Shown one piece after another: positions 1-9,348 of a DNA stretch of 40,814 bases. The notes under the pieces are model-generated. The model did no database searches, was not told the DNA's origin, and was given only the letters and a program-made list of their open reading frames with translations. The translations under genes and the position numbers were made by a program. Within the stretch, counting starts at the first letter, position 1. Every line of letters starts with the position of its first letter. The stretch is from Candidatus Aquidulcis sp. (lineage in GTDB: Bacteria > Chloroflexota > Anaerolineae > Anaerolineales > UBA4823): the NCBI GenBank assembly GCA_020723385.1, contig DYIZ01000045.1:1-40814 (forward strand). Direction: 5' to 3'.

Positions 1-1145
1 TCAGTCTCGTCGGTGGGGCTATACTCCGTTTCCTCGATGTTCCCGCCCAATTCGATGGTGCGGCCTGTGGGGAGCGCTTCTTCGATCTCATCCCACGAAA
101 TGTAAGGGACAGGGAAATCTGCTGGGAGAGCGCCATCTGCGATCAAATCCCGCCGTGAGCGAAGCGCCTGTTCCTCGACATCGGCTGCCGCATCGGCCAG
201 GCTTTGGCGGTCGTGCAGGATCACCAACCCCTGGCGGGGGAGGTAGTCGAGGGCGGAGGCGGGAGAGTGCAGCAGAGAGATATGAAATTCGGAGGGAGGA
301 GAATCGTAAAACGTAAAACGTGAATCGTCGCCATCGTTACGTTTTACGGGATACGTTTTACGATCCTCAACCAGGAACTCGCGCGCCGGCGTCATCAAAA
401 CCTTTTCGAGCGCTTTCACCGTGCGCTGCGAAGCCGGGTCGAACTGGCGCAGGGTGTCAATCTCATCGCCGAAGAATTCGATGCGCACCGGGCGCAACTC
501 GGCGGGCGGCCACAGATCGAGGATGCCGCCGCGCCGCGAGAATTGCCCGGAGGCGGTGACGATGTTGACGTTCTCGTAACCCAGGGTCACCGCCGCGCGG
601 GCCAGCTCGTTGGGCTGGATGGTTTGCCCAATTTTGAGCGTCTTCACCGCTTTGAGAAAATCCCGCCGGGGCAGAGTGCGCGACAAGATGGCGCGCAGCG
701 AGGCGACGATGATCGGGTGTGCAGCCGCAGAGTCAGATGGTTTGGTAGTCTGATCGTCAGGTTGGTGTCTGACGACGATCTGACTATAGGATTGCATGCC
801 CGGAATGTGGTAGGCCGCCAGCGCGGTCAGTACGGCCAGCCGGTCGCGGCGGGTGGTCTCGCCCCAGGGAGCATCCTCGTAGAAGAGCGGGTTCGGCTCG
901 GGGAAGTAGTGGGTGGGAGCGGCTGGCAGCCAAAGCGACAGCTCGTCGAGCAAGGTGAGGGCATGGTCGGCGCGGTCGGTGAGCAGCAGGATCGGGCGCT
1001 TCAGCTCCCGATAGAGGGCAGCCAGCGCCGGCAGTCGGGCCGCGCGGCGCAGGGCGAGCGGCGGGAGGGTTGCAGCAGAAGCAATCGCTTCCAGGGTAGC
1101 TTGCAGGGATTGGGCGATCGGGTGGATGATGGGGTCGAGGGACAT
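1..1145 (-). CDS. mfd: Transcription-repair coupling factor Mfd, N-terminal part (runs off window)
   Basis: This frame is open from the window edge to an ATG at 1145, giving about 381 N-terminal codons. The protein matches the UvrB-like N-terminal module of Mfd (domains D1a-D2-D1b). Seen are the 'LLLTDRADHALTLLDEL' strand-helix, 'YFPEPNPLFYEDAPW', 'TASGQFSRRGGILDLWPP' (the conserved FSRRGGILD-type motif) and 'RIEFFGDEIDTLRQFDP'. In the family, this module binds UvrA while the missing C-terminal ATPase pushes stalled RNA polymerase off damaged DNA. Two low-complexity insertions, at about residues 121-139 and 261-281, are encoded by repeat DNA (listed separately) and fall where loops are expected. 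The gene is last in a seven-gene minus-strand string. The 100-bp gap before it holds a likely extended -10 promoter of its own. No strong Shine-Dalgarno sequence precedes the ATG. Confidence 0.93.
   Translation of the reverse strand, partial: MSLDPIIHPIAQSLQATLEAIASAATLPPLALRRAARLPALAALYRELKRPILLLTDRADHALTLLDELSLWLPAAPTHYFPEPNPLFYEDAPWGETTRRDRLAVLTALAAYHIPGMQSYSQIVVRHQPDDQTTKPSDSAAAHPIIVASLRAILSRTLPRRDFLKAVKTLKIGQTIQPNELARAAVTLGYENVNIVTASGQFSRRGGILDLWPPAELRPVRIEFFGDEIDTLRQFDPASQRTVKALEKVLMTPAREFLVEDRKTYPVKRNDGDDSRFTFYDSPPSEFHISLLHSPASALDYLPRQGLVILHDRQSLADAAADVEEQALRSRRDLIADGALPADFPVPYISWDEIEEALPTGRTIELGGNIEETEYSPTDET
303..364. repeat. Inverted heptamer repeat array inside mfd
   Basis: Units of seven bases (cgtaaaa, cgtaaaa, cgtgaat, then cgtttta, cgggata, cgtttta) run through 305-360. 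The first half is inverted relative to the second: atcgtaaaacgt at 303-314 pairs with acgttttacgat at 353-364. The array is translated in frame as Mfd residues about 261-281. Confidence 0.85.
731..785. repeat. Second inverted repeat inside mfd
   Basis: agtcagat at 731-738 is the reverse complement of atctgact at 778-785. Further gtctga/tcagac-type arms lie between them. The stretch is translated in frame as a Gln/Asp/Pro/Ser-rich loop at about Mfd residues 121-139, just before the conserved strand 'PIIVASLRAIL'. Confidence 0.7.
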
Positions 1146-1186
1146 AGGACAGGTTGCAAACTTTAGGATAACGGAGGCAATCGCGT

Positions 1187-1195
1187 ATCATAACA
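1187..1195 (-). promoter_or_regulatory. Likely extended -10 promoter for mfd
   Basis: On the minus strand this reads TGTTATGAT (TGn plus TATGAT), about 42 bases upstream of the mfd ATG. No good -35 is visible, as is usual for extended -10 promoters. Confidence 0.45.
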
Positions 1196-1245
1196 CCAAA
1201 TGATGAAATTTGGGTAAAATTTTAACCCCCTACACCCTGATTCCC

Positions 1246-1806
1246 TTACTCCCCTAGCGTTTTCCACAACCTCACCGTTACCGTCCCGTCGGCTTGCGGT
1301 TCTGGCTCGCTGACGATACTGTACCCCATGCGCTGCCAGAATCGCACTGCGGCCGGGTTATTCACCTGCACCGCCGATAACATCGCAGTCACTGCCGGGT
1401 TCCGGCGGATGTACGTCTCGACTGTTCGCACCACCTCAGCCCCGAGACTGTGACTGCGATACGGCTGGGCGATCATCAACAGCGACAAAAAGGCGTGGTC
1501 CGGTTGACCATCGAAGCCTTGAGGAACGAAATCCACGATGCCGGCTATCACCCCGGCGGGATCGGAAATGCCGCAAAAGATGCCCCCTTCGGTTTCCGAA
1601 ATTTTCAGGTCGGCCAGCACCATCGGCATCGAGGCGTGCGGCTGCGGGCCGAGCGCCAGGAAATCCTCGCATTGGCGGTAGGCTTCCAGCACTGCCGGGA
1701 GATCAGCCTTGGTGATAGGACGGATGGTGTATTGCTGATCTGCTTCGGTGGTAAATTGAAGCTCGGATGGATTCCCTCGGTTGAGCGCCGCTGCCGGTTC
1801 AATCAT
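1246..1806 (-). CDS. GNAT-family N-acetyltransferase
   Basis: This 186-residue protein has the GNAT fold pattern. It starts with a strand-helix 'YTIRPITKADLPAVLEAYRQC'. A central strand 'AGVIAGIVDFVPQG' is followed by 'HAFLSLLMIAQPYRSHSLGAEVVRTVETYI', which corresponds to the acetyl-CoA pyrophosphate-binding region (family motif R/Q-x-x-G-x-G/A; here RSHSLGA). It ends with 'VQVNNPAAVRFWQRMGYSIV', the classic N-x-x-A-x-x-F-x-x-x-G-F/Y motif. The acceptor substrate cannot be read from sequence. The start codon overlaps the end of the upstream HAD gene by 8 bases (ATGATTGA), so the two are probably translationally coupled. This supports, but does not prove, a shared detoxification or metabolite-repair role. 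Confidence 0.88.
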   Translation of the reverse strand: MIEPAAALNRGNPSELQFTTEADQQYTIRPITKADLPAVLEAYRQCEDFLALGPQPHASMPMVLADLKISETEGGIFCGISDPAGVIAGIVDFVPQGFDGQPDHAFLSLLMIAQPYRSHSLGAEVVRTVETYIRRNPAVTAMLSAVQVNNPAAVRFWQRMGYSIVSEPEPQADGTVTVRLWKTLGE

Positions 1807-2512
1807 TGGAATGGCTCAATTGCTCGATCAGCGCCGGCAGCAGCCCCAGGCTTTCCAATACATGATAATTCAGGCCTTGCAATGCCGCCTCGTCAACGTG
1901 CTCGTGCGCCCAGGTGCTGGCATAAGGGATGTACACGGCCTGCCCGCCGATTTCCAGCACCGGCAGCACATCGGAGCGCAGAGAATTCCCCACCATGAGC
2001 ATCCCCTCCGGTTCGAGATTGTATTTCGACAACAGCGTGCGATAACTGTGGGCGGTTTTATCTATCACGATTTCGATGTACTGGAAATATTTGGCTAATC
2101 CCGATCGCTCGATCTTGCCGTGCTGCTCGAAAGAATCCCCCTTGGTGATCAACATGAGCGGATATTCGCCGGAAAGCGCCGCCAGCGCGGCTTCGGCGTT
2201 TTCGAGCTGTTCGACTTCAGCGGATAACATCCGTTTGGTAATTTCGATGATCTGCTGCATCTCGCTGCCCGCCACGCGCCCCTCGGTTACCTCGATGGCT
2301 GCCTCCACCATCGAAAGCGCAAAGCTTTTGAGACCATAGCCGTAAAACCGGATATTTGCCTCTTCGAGCGCATCCAGCCGCCGCCGGATGCGTTCCGGCT
2401 CACCGTAGGGTGACAGCAACTGCTGGAACTGCGTTTTGGCCTGTGAGTACAGTGTCTCATTGTGCCAGAGGGTGTCGTCGGCGTCGAAGGCGATAATGTC
2501 AATGCGGCTCAT
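1799..2512 (-). CDS. HAD-superfamily hydrolase (YjjG-like)
   Basis: A 237-residue haloacid-dehalogenase-type phosphatase. Motif I is 'FDADDTLW' with the nucleophile D10 and acid/base D12. Motif II is the Thr in 'LMLITKGD'. Motif III is probably the Lys in 'VIDKTAHSY', and motif IV is in 'MLMVGNSLRSDV', which binds Mg2+. The helical insert between motifs I and II is a C1-type cap, as in YjjG/PhnX-like enzymes that dephosphorylate small metabolites or nucleotides. The exact substrate cannot be inferred. The gene lies 8 bases downstream of the GGDEF gene and overlaps the following GNAT gene by 8 bases, so it sits inside the operon. Confidence 0.88.
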   Translation of the reverse strand: MSRIDIIAFDADDTLWHNETLYSQAKTQFQQLLSPYGEPERIRRRLDALEEANIRFYGYGLKSFALSMVEAAIEVTEGRVAGSEMQQIIEITKRMLSAEVEQLENAEAALAALSGEYPLMLITKGDSFEQHGKIERSGLAKYFQYIEIVIDKTAHSYRTLLSKYNLEPEGMLMVGNSLRSDVLPVLEIGGQAVYIPYASTWAHEHVDEAALQGLNYHVLESLGLLPALIEQLSHSND

Positions 2513-2520
2513 GGGTGGGT

Positions 2521-4143
2521 TTAGGTCTCGGTGACAGAAAGTGGAGACGTGCAGCCGATCTCGACCCGGTTTCGGCCGAGGTCTTTGGCGCAGTACATCC
2601 CGCTATCGGCGCGCCCGATCAATTGATCGAGGGTCTCATCCGTGTGATATTCTGCCACCCCCAGGCTGATCGTGATGTGCCCGATGGTGGTAAATTCGTT
2701 GGCCGCTACCAGCTTGCACAGCTTATCGGCCAGCAGAAAAACCTGGTCGAGATTGATCCCTGGGGCCAGAAGCATGAACTCCTCGCCTCCCCAACGGAAC
2801 AACGAATCCGAGCCGCGCACATTCGAGTTGATCAGTTGCACCAGCTCGATCAACGCCTGGTCGCCGGCCTGGTGGCCGTACTGGTCGTTGACCAGCTTGA
2901 AATGGTCAATATCGAACATGATGAGCGAAAGTTGTGTGTGGTAGCGTTTCACCCTCTTGATTTCATAATTGATGATTTCATCGAACTTCCGGCGGTTGTA
3001 CGCCCCGGTTAGCTTATCGGTCGCGGCCAGTCTTTCAAGTTCCGTAAGAGCCTGGCTCAATTCGTAGTTAGCCCATTCAGTGGCGTCACGCGCCTTTTGC
3101 AGATCGTGCTCGATTTTTTTCTGTAGGGTAATATCATGGATAATGATAATCCAACCAAGCGTGTTTGTATGGGGTTGGTTTTTTAGAGGGGAGATGTAGA
3201 ATTCGAAAAACCTGGTTTCTGTGTCATCGCTTTGCTGGATTTCAATGGTGGAAGGCTGTTCATCCAAAGGTAATTTCAGTATATCAGGCCACGCTTTCCA
3301 GATGACATCACTCGCCTGGCCGGTTGGGAGAGCTGACCAGCCAAAGATTTTCAACCCCGCGGGGTTGATATCCACCGCCCGCTGTTGAGTATCCAGCACC
3401 AATACCCCATCTCTTAAGTTCTCTATCAAAACATCGCGGGCAATCGGGGCAAGGTCAAGCAAATGTCGCCGGAACAATCCCCAGGTTGTCGCCAGCCCGG
3501 TAATCACAAAAGCAAATGGATTCAAATCAATGTGCCTTGCCGGTTCGGGCAAAAATAAATATGCCAAATAAATTACAACCGGCGTCAGAGAGCCGGTTGT
3601 AATGATCTTCACTTGACTGCGATAAACCCATGAAGCCAGTATGCTGGTCCGCCAGAGCAGCAATACGCCAAAGGCGAAGGCAAAATTCATGTAGGCAGCG
3701 TTAACCCAGTACCACAACCCTCGATCGAAAGCCAGTGTTGGAATAATGATATTCGTGTCAAAGGTGACGTTATGGTAATAGAAATGGTGAAAATCGTTGG
3801 TGTAAACTAATGTCAGGGTGATAACTGGAATGGTAAAAAGTAAAACGATATTGCGCCGGGTTAGCCAACTTTCTTTCCCGGAATATTGAAATATGAATAT
3901 GAGCCAGATTGCCGGGATGAAGGCGATCCCCAGGTATTCGATCCTGACCCAAATCATGGCGATGGATTGGCTCAGGCTTGCCAATTCCATCCCATAACCA
4001 ATGGTGTAGATCGTCATGGCGAACAGGAGATAGCCGAATGCTGTAGCGCCAGGCACTGACCGGCGCCGCCAGACATAAGCAGCCAGCGTCCCTAAGAGAC
4101 TACCTAACAAAAAGAGAATTAAAGTTAAACCATTCCCCTGCAT
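2521..4143 (-). CDS. Membrane diguanylate cyclase: 7TM sensor, PAS, GGDEF
   Basis: 540 residues. Residues 1 to about 235 form seven hydrophobic helices of the 'histidine kinase N-terminal 7TM' type. They are followed by a PAS-like domain (about 240-345, containing 'DVLIENLRDGVLVLDTQQRAVDINPAG' in pieces), a short coiled coil (about 345-375) and a GGDEF domain (about 375-530). The signature is GGEEF at 452-456 in 'FRWGGEEFMLL', so the cyclase site is intact. RGSD at 443-446 lies five residues before it, which is the position of the allosteric I-site (RxxD) for product inhibition. Expected reaction: two GTP to cyclic di-GMP, at the inner membrane face. The ligand sensed by the 7TM/PAS part is unknown. 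The gene lies 6 bases after pth and 8 before the HAD gene. No EAL or HD-GYP partner is in the window. Confidence 0.92.
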   Translation of the reverse strand: MQGNGLTLILFLLGSLLGTLAAYVWRRRSVPGATAFGYLLFAMTIYTIGYGMELASLSQSIAMIWVRIEYLGIAFIPAIWLIFIFQYSGKESWLTRRNIVLLFTIPVITLTLVYTNDFHHFYYHNVTFDTNIIIPTLAFDRGLWYWVNAAYMNFAFAFGVLLLWRTSILASWVYRSQVKIITTGSLTPVVIYLAYLFLPEPARHIDLNPFAFVITGLATTWGLFRRHLLDLAPIARDVLIENLRDGVLVLDTQQRAVDINPAGLKIFGWSALPTGQASDVIWKAWPDILKLPLDEQPSTIEIQQSDDTETRFFEFYISPLKNQPHTNTLGWIIIIHDITLQKKIEHDLQKARDATEWANYELSQALTELERLAATDKLTGAYNRRKFDEIINYEIKRVKRYHTQLSLIMFDIDHFKLVNDQYGHQAGDQALIELVQLINSNVRGSDSLFRWGGEEFMLLAPGINLDQVFLLADKLCKLVAANEFTTIGHITISLGVAEYHTDETLDQLIGRADSGMYCAKDLGRNRVEIGCTSPLSVTET

Positions 4144-4149
4144 ACTACA

Positions 4150-4752
4150 TTACCCATCCACCTTGATATTATATCGGTTCATCGCCATATCCAGCCCATC
4201 ACTTACGAAAGCTAAGAGTGCATCAGCGGCAAGGTCGAGCGCTGAGGTTAGAATTTCAGCTTCATCACGCGAGAAATCTTCCAGCACATAGGCTGCGGCC
4301 AGCTTGCTGCCAGGGGGACGTCCGATTCCGAAGCGTAACCGGGGGAACTCTTGCGTACCCAGGCGGGCGATGATAGACGCGATCCCTTTTTGCCCGGCAG
4401 AGCCGCCGCCCGGCCTCATCCGCAGCGCGCCGAACGGCAAATCCACGTCATCGTGAGCAACCATCAGGCTTTCAAACGGCACTTTATAGAATTTGACCAG
4501 CGACCCGACCGATAATCCGGATTCGTTCATATACGTTTGCGGCTTGGCCAGGATGAGCCGCCGTCCCTGGTAGCGGGTAGTTGTGACCAGCGCCCGAAGC
4601 TGGACCCGGGTAAACGAGACTCCCAGGCGGGCAGCCAGCCGGTCAAGAACCATGAACCCGATGTTGTGGCGCGTCTCGCGGTATTGCCGTCCGGGGTTGC
4701 CGAGTCCGGTGAGGAGGAAAGTATCTGGAGGGGCAGGGGGTTGTATTGTCAA
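4150..4752 (-). CDS. pth: Peptidyl-tRNA hydrolase
   Basis: This 200-residue protein recycles peptidyl-tRNAs that drop off ribosomes by cutting the ester between peptide and tRNA. It has the family's fixed points: the 'LTGLGNPGRQYRETRHNIGF' start with the Asn of GNPG and catalytic His of RHNIG, 'KPQTYMNESG' with the second Asn, and 'VAHDDVDLPFG' with the catalytic Asp. The loop that is usually GG-H-x-G-H-N-G reads 'GGGSAGQKGIASI', a variant of the substrate-binding loop, so Asn114 of the E. coli enzyme is replaced by Lys. The start is a TTG at 4750-4752 that overlaps the TGA of the upstream gene (TTGA). No later Met would keep the conserved N-terminus. Confidence 0.95.
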   Translation of the reverse strand: MTIQPPAPPDTFLLTGLGNPGRQYRETRHNIGFMVLDRLAARLGVSFTRVQLRALVTTTRYQGRRLILAKPQTYMNESGLSVGSLVKFYKVPFESLMVAHDDVDLPFGALRMRPGGGSAGQKGIASIIARLGTQEFPRLRFGIGRPPGSKLAAAYVLEDFSRDEAEILTSALDLAADALLAFVSDGLDMAMNRYNIKVDG

Positions 4753-6077
4753 GTTAGTTTTGCCTGTTTATCGAACTTCTTCCATGCCGTTCGGTACAGC
4801 ACCGGCATCTTGATTTTGACCGGCGCGCGGCGCACACGGTTCAGCCATTCGGCTTCAGCCGCGTCGGCGCGGGTGAAACATCTGGCAGTGAAGGCAGCCC
4901 GCTCCGATGCGGATTGGCCGCGCATTTCCTGCTCGCTGCGCACGAAATCCGCTTCCAGCGCGTCCCGTTCAGCCTGATAAAGATTCAACCGGCTGGCGTA
5001 ATCCTGCAATACGGCGCGGTGAAGCTGCTCGTGCCGCCACCACACACTCGCCTCATCGAACTCGCTTTTTGGCGACAGCCCTGTTTCCGGCAGCCCGCTG
5101 TCCAGCCAAGCCGGTTTGAAAATGCTCGTGCAGGGCGCAGAAGTCCCCGTCATCCAATGAGTTTGCACAGCCGGCGTCAGGCTGGAGACCATCGAGCCGA
5201 CCGATTGGTTAGCGCGCACCGGGCCGAAAGAAGCGTGCATGCACACATCCGCGCCGAGCAGGTTTGGGGTGGGTGTCCAGTCTGGAGATGCGTCAGCCCC
5301 GTGATCGCGCAGAAAACTCATCAAATCCTCGGCGACCAGCCCGCCCCGCCTGGCCGAGAGCAAATCAGTCGTGCGGCACTGGCGTGAATGGCCTTCGCCG
5401 AGGCGTGAATACAACATATCCGAATAGCAGCGAGCAAAATGGAACGTGTCACGATCTTTGCACCAGCCGCGCCTGACGGCGGTGTCCACCAACCCCGCCG
5501 ATGCCAGATCCCAATGCTCGCCGATAGTCAGCACATTCGAAATCGTGCGGAGGCCCACTACTTTCTCGGCCACCCACTGCCTGCCAACCGTCTCCAACAC
5601 CCAGGCCTCGCTGGGGTCGGCGATGATGTAGCTGTTGTGATAATAGAATGGATGAGTGAATCCGCAATTGCCGCTCTGCCCGTAGGTTTCCAGCAGGGAG
5701 GTGATCACCTCCAGCGCGGCGCGGGCTGTAGCACCCCGTTCCAACGCCAGCCGCAGAAAATCCATGCCGATCAGGCCCGGCTTCTTTTCCGCCGGGATTT
5801 TACTGAAAACGGCTTCATTGCCAATCACAACCCCGTGCTCGTTGGCGCCCATTTCGGCCCCCCAAATCCAGAATGGTTTGGCCAGCAGCACGGCAAAAGT
5901 CTCATCCGCCTGGGGGATTTCGATGTAGGTGCAGCGAACCGCGCTGCCCGGAGAGTGGCGGGCGTGAGGCAGGATGACCAGCTCGTGAGCTTCGTTTGGC
6001 TCGCGGTCGCTGTTCTTGGCGAATAAAACCGAGCCATCGGCGGTAACGGAACCAGCAGCGACAAGGGTATCACACAT
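4749..6077 (-). CDS. Secernin-like peptidase C69 / acyl hydrolase (Ntn hydrolase)
   Basis: 442 residues beginning MCDTLVA. Cys2 is exposed as the N-terminal nucleophile once Met is removed, as in secernins and PepD-type C69 dipeptidases. Other family marks are 'DGSVLFAKNSDREPNEAHEL', 'WIWGAEMGANEHGVVIGNEAVFSK', 'SYIIADPSEAWVLETVGRQWVAEKV', 'SNVLTIG' and a C-terminal 'ASVWWRHEQLHRAVLQDY' segment. Secernin-family members are cytosolic. Some cleave dipeptides, but for many no activity is known, so the substrate is left open. The start overlaps the end of the upstream stalked-protein gene by 8 bases (ATGTGTGA), and the stop overlaps the pth start by 4. Confidence 0.88.
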   Translation of the reverse strand: MCDTLVAAGSVTADGSVLFAKNSDREPNEAHELVILPHARHSPGSAVRCTYIEIPQADETFAVLLAKPFWIWGAEMGANEHGVVIGNEAVFSKIPAEKKPGLIGMDFLRLALERGATARAALEVITSLLETYGQSGNCGFTHPFYYHNSYIIADPSEAWVLETVGRQWVAEKVVGLRTISNVLTIGEHWDLASAGLVDTAVRRGWCKDRDTFHFARCYSDMLYSRLGEGHSRQCRTTDLLSARRGGLVAEDLMSFLRDHGADASPDWTPTPNLLGADVCMHASFGPVRANQSVGSMVSSLTPAVQTHWMTGTSAPCTSIFKPAWLDSGLPETGLSPKSEFDEASVWWRHEQLHRAVLQDYASRLNLYQAERDALEADFVRSEQEMRGQSASERAAFTARCFTRADAAEAEWLNRVRRAPVKIKMPVLYRTAWKKFDKQAKLT

Positions 6078-6783
6078 GATAAGATCTCCGCAGCGCTTTT
6101 CGCAGCGCCAGGTAAAAGCCCAAGAGAACCAGCGCAGCTCCCGCGCCCAACGCGCCGCTCATCAAGCCGCCCGTGAGACCCTGCTCCGACAATTCAGCCG
6201 GGTTGGTTGGCAGCGGAGTGAGGGTGGGTGTGAGTGATGGTATAGGGGATGGGGAGGGGATCAGGGTTGGGGTGGCAGTGGGCAAGGAATTTGGATCTAC
6301 GGTGGATGTGATGGTTGGCGTGAGGGTGGGGGCTGGGGTGCCAGTTTCGATGGGGCTGTAATTGCGTACTCGCAGGCCGGGAACCTCGAACCGGATGGGA
6401 TCAGCCCCCAGGCGGTTAACCAGCAGCCGGAGGGTGTAATCCCCGTCGGTCAGGGTGGTGGTATCCCACAGGGCGAGCGTCCCGCTGATGGGCCGGGTAT
6501 CCTCGGCGATGAGAAACCATGTCTGGCTGGTGTCGTTCGCATAGGCAAAAAGCAACTCGGAGGAGGCGAATCCATCTGTGATCGTGCTGCCTTTCACCTC
6601 GATCACGCCTTGCAAAGCCTGCCCGGCGGCTGGCAGCCGGATAACTGGAACCGGGCGCGGCGTTGGTGTGACGGTGGGCGTGAGCGTTGTGGTGGGTGTG
6701 ATCGTAGGCCGTTGAGCGCTCACACCGGGGGCAAGAGCGCATTGCAATAAGATAAAAGAGAATAATACCAATAAGCGGCGCAT
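6070..6783 (-). CDS. Exported, C-terminally anchored protein with TPT stalks
   Basis: 237 residues of unknown function. A signal peptide (about 1-23, ending VSA) is followed by a short Thr/Pro stalk. Next comes a beta-rich domain (about 45-140, with 'IRLPAAGQALQGVIEVKGSTI' and 'DGDYTLRLLVNRLG'), a second long TPTxTPS stalk (about 150-195), and one transmembrane helix (about 207-230) with a basic tail RKALRRSYHV. The layout predicts an extracytoplasmic domain tethered to the membrane by its C-terminus. The beta domain resembles Ig-like or carbohydrate-binding sandwich folds, but I cannot name the family. It is the first gene of the seven-gene string. Confidence 0.85.
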   Translation of the reverse strand: MRRLLVLFSFILLQCALAPGVSAQRPTITPTTTLTPTVTPTPRPVPVIRLPAAGQALQGVIEVKGSTITDGFASSELLFAYANDTSQTWFLIAEDTRPISGTLALWDTTTLTDGDYTLRLLVNRLGADPIRFEVPGLRVRNYSPIETGTPAPTLTPTITSTVDPNSLPTATPTLIPSPSPIPSLTPTLTPLPTNPAELSEQGLTGGLMSGALGAGAALVLLGFYLALRKALRRSYHV

Positions 6784-6825
6784 CTTAAGTTCAGTTTATC
6801 ATGGAGGCAAAGGCGGGTCAACGGC

Positions 6826-6858
6826 AGACCCCAGGGGTTTTTAAAATCCCTGGGGTCT
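6826..6858. repeat. Palindromic 15-mer repeat pair (ccccagggg type)
   Basis: agaccccaggg at 6826-6836 faces ccctggggtct at 6848-6858 across an AT-rich loop. It lies in the divergent gap between the stalked protein and the Roadblock gene, so it cannot be a terminator of either. It matches the element at 13795-13827. Confidence 0.8.
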
Positions 6859-6870
6859 ATAGGGAAAATA

Positions 6871-6879
6871 TGGTAAACT
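6871..6879 (+). promoter_or_regulatory. Likely extended -10 promoter of the Roadblock gene
   Basis: TGGTAAACT (TGn plus TAAACT), 37 bases before the ATG at 6917. No clear -35 is visible. Confidence 0.4.
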
Positions 6880-6916
6880 CAGAGCGTGTCTGCAATGGAT
6901 TGGGAAGGAAATCAAT

Positions 6917-7291
6917 ATGCCTGCCTCGCGTAGTGAGCAAATGGTCAGCCGGTTGAGAGCCATGCAAGCTGCTTCACCGGATATTGAAGCATCTGCGGTG
7001 GTTTCAGTTGATGGATTGATTATAGCCTCAGCCTTGCCCGTTGACGTGGAAGAAGACCGCGTCTCGGCCATGTCGGCGGCTATGTTGAGCTTGGGTGAGC
7101 GAATCGCAGTCGAGTTGGGACGCGGTATGCTCGATCAGGTCTACATCCGCGGCGGGGGCGGGTATGTGATCCTGACTTCGGTTGGCGAAGAAGCTGTGCT
7201 GACGGCGCTGGCCCGCGAGCAGGCCAAAGTTGGGCTGGTATTCCTGGAGATGCGTCGCGCCGCCGAGGAGCTGGCGCGGCTGGTCGGATGA
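6917..7291 (+). CDS. Roadblock/LC7 domain protein (MglB-like)
   Basis: 124 residues spanning one Roadblock/LC7 domain. It contains the typical 'DIEASAVVSVDGLIIASALPVDVEEDRVSAMSAAMLSLGERIAVELGRG' pattern (in pieces) and a C-terminal strand 'YVILTSVGEEAVLTALAREQAKVGLVFLEM'. Such proteins act as dimers and often regulate small Ras-like GTPases. MglB, for example, is the GTPase-activating partner of MglA in polarity control. No GTPase gene is adjacent, so the partner must be elsewhere or the protein has another role. The ATG has an AAGGA ribosome site and its own likely promoter. The gene is followed by two hairpins. Confidence 0.9.
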   Translation: MPASRSEQMVSRLRAMQAASPDIEASAVVSVDGLIIASALPVDVEEDRVSAMSAAMLSLGERIAVELGRGMLDQVYIRGGGGYVILTSVGEEAVLTALAREQAKVGLVFLEMRRAAEELARLVG

Positions 7292-7299
7292 GTTGGGCA

Positions 7300-7337
7300 G
7301 CGCAAAGGGATGCGCCGAGCGGCGCATCCCTTTGCGC
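7300..7337. repeat. Perfect 17-bp-stem hairpin after the Roadblock gene
   Basis: The arm at 7300-7316 and its exact reverse complement at 7321-7337 flank the loop gagc. No T-run follows, so it is not a standard terminator. It could protect the mRNA 3' end or be a dispersed repeat. Confidence 0.8.
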
Positions 7338-7372
7338 CGAATAGCTCACCCCGAGCATCGAAACAACACGCT

Positions 7373-7411
7373 GGGGAGGTCGCCGGTAACGGACCTCCCC
7401 TTTTCCTTTTT
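7373..7411 (+). terminator. Rho-independent terminator after the Roadblock gene
   Basis: ggggaggt at 7373-7380 pairs with acctcccc at 7393-7400, with an inner ccg/cgg pairing. It is followed by ttttccttttt. Confidence 0.75.
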
Positions 7412-7424
7412 AGTTGGAGGAGAG

Positions 7425-9140
<1,716 letters not shown>

Positions 9141-9168
9141 CCACGAAGTACACGAAGGAACACGAAGG
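9141..9168. repeat. Triple CACGAAG direct repeat after pyrG
   Basis: CACGAAG occurs at 9142, 9151 and 9161, within a cacgaag-ta-cacgaag-gaa-cacgaag series directly after the pyrG stop. From memory, this resembles a short dispersed tandem repeat common in environmental Chloroflexota and related genomes. Confidence 0.7.
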
Positions 9169-9179
9169 GTTTGAGTGCG

Positions 9180-9226
9180 AAAGAGCCGGAAAATTGGATA
9201 CCGATTTTCCGGCTCTTTGTTTTTTT
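9180..9226 (+). terminator. Rho-independent terminator of pyrG
   Basis: An 18-bp stem with one mismatch (9180-9197 with 9201-9218, loop ata) is followed by gttttttt. On the other strand it also begins with an A-run. Confidence 0.9.
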
Positions 9227-9268
9227 CCATGAAGAGGATAGGCGGTAATATAAAGGATGGGCAAGTCG

Positions 9269-9297
9269 TTGCGTTTGGGCAGGTTCTTTGCTATACT
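9269..9297 (+). promoter_or_regulatory. Promoter of the NACHT gene
   Basis: TTGCGT at 9269-9274, a 17-base spacer and TATACT at 9292-9297, with TGC directly before the -10 (extended -10). It lies 51 bases before the NACHT start codon and after the pyrG terminator, so the NACHT gene is probably transcribed alone. Confidence 0.65.
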
Positions 9298-9348
9298 GAT
9301 CACAGGCGTTGCAGGGGAGATAATATCCACCACTTTGAGGAGGTAAAA

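Noticed and set aside
543-1166. Plus-strand frame of 207 codons at the left end
   Set aside because: It is antisense to the clearly recognisable Mfd sequence.
6190-6360. G-rich tandem repeat in the stalked protein gene
   Set aside because: It simply encodes the Thr/Pro stalk on the minus strand, with no fixed 7-base period. The same applies to 15360-15490 and 40250-40440.
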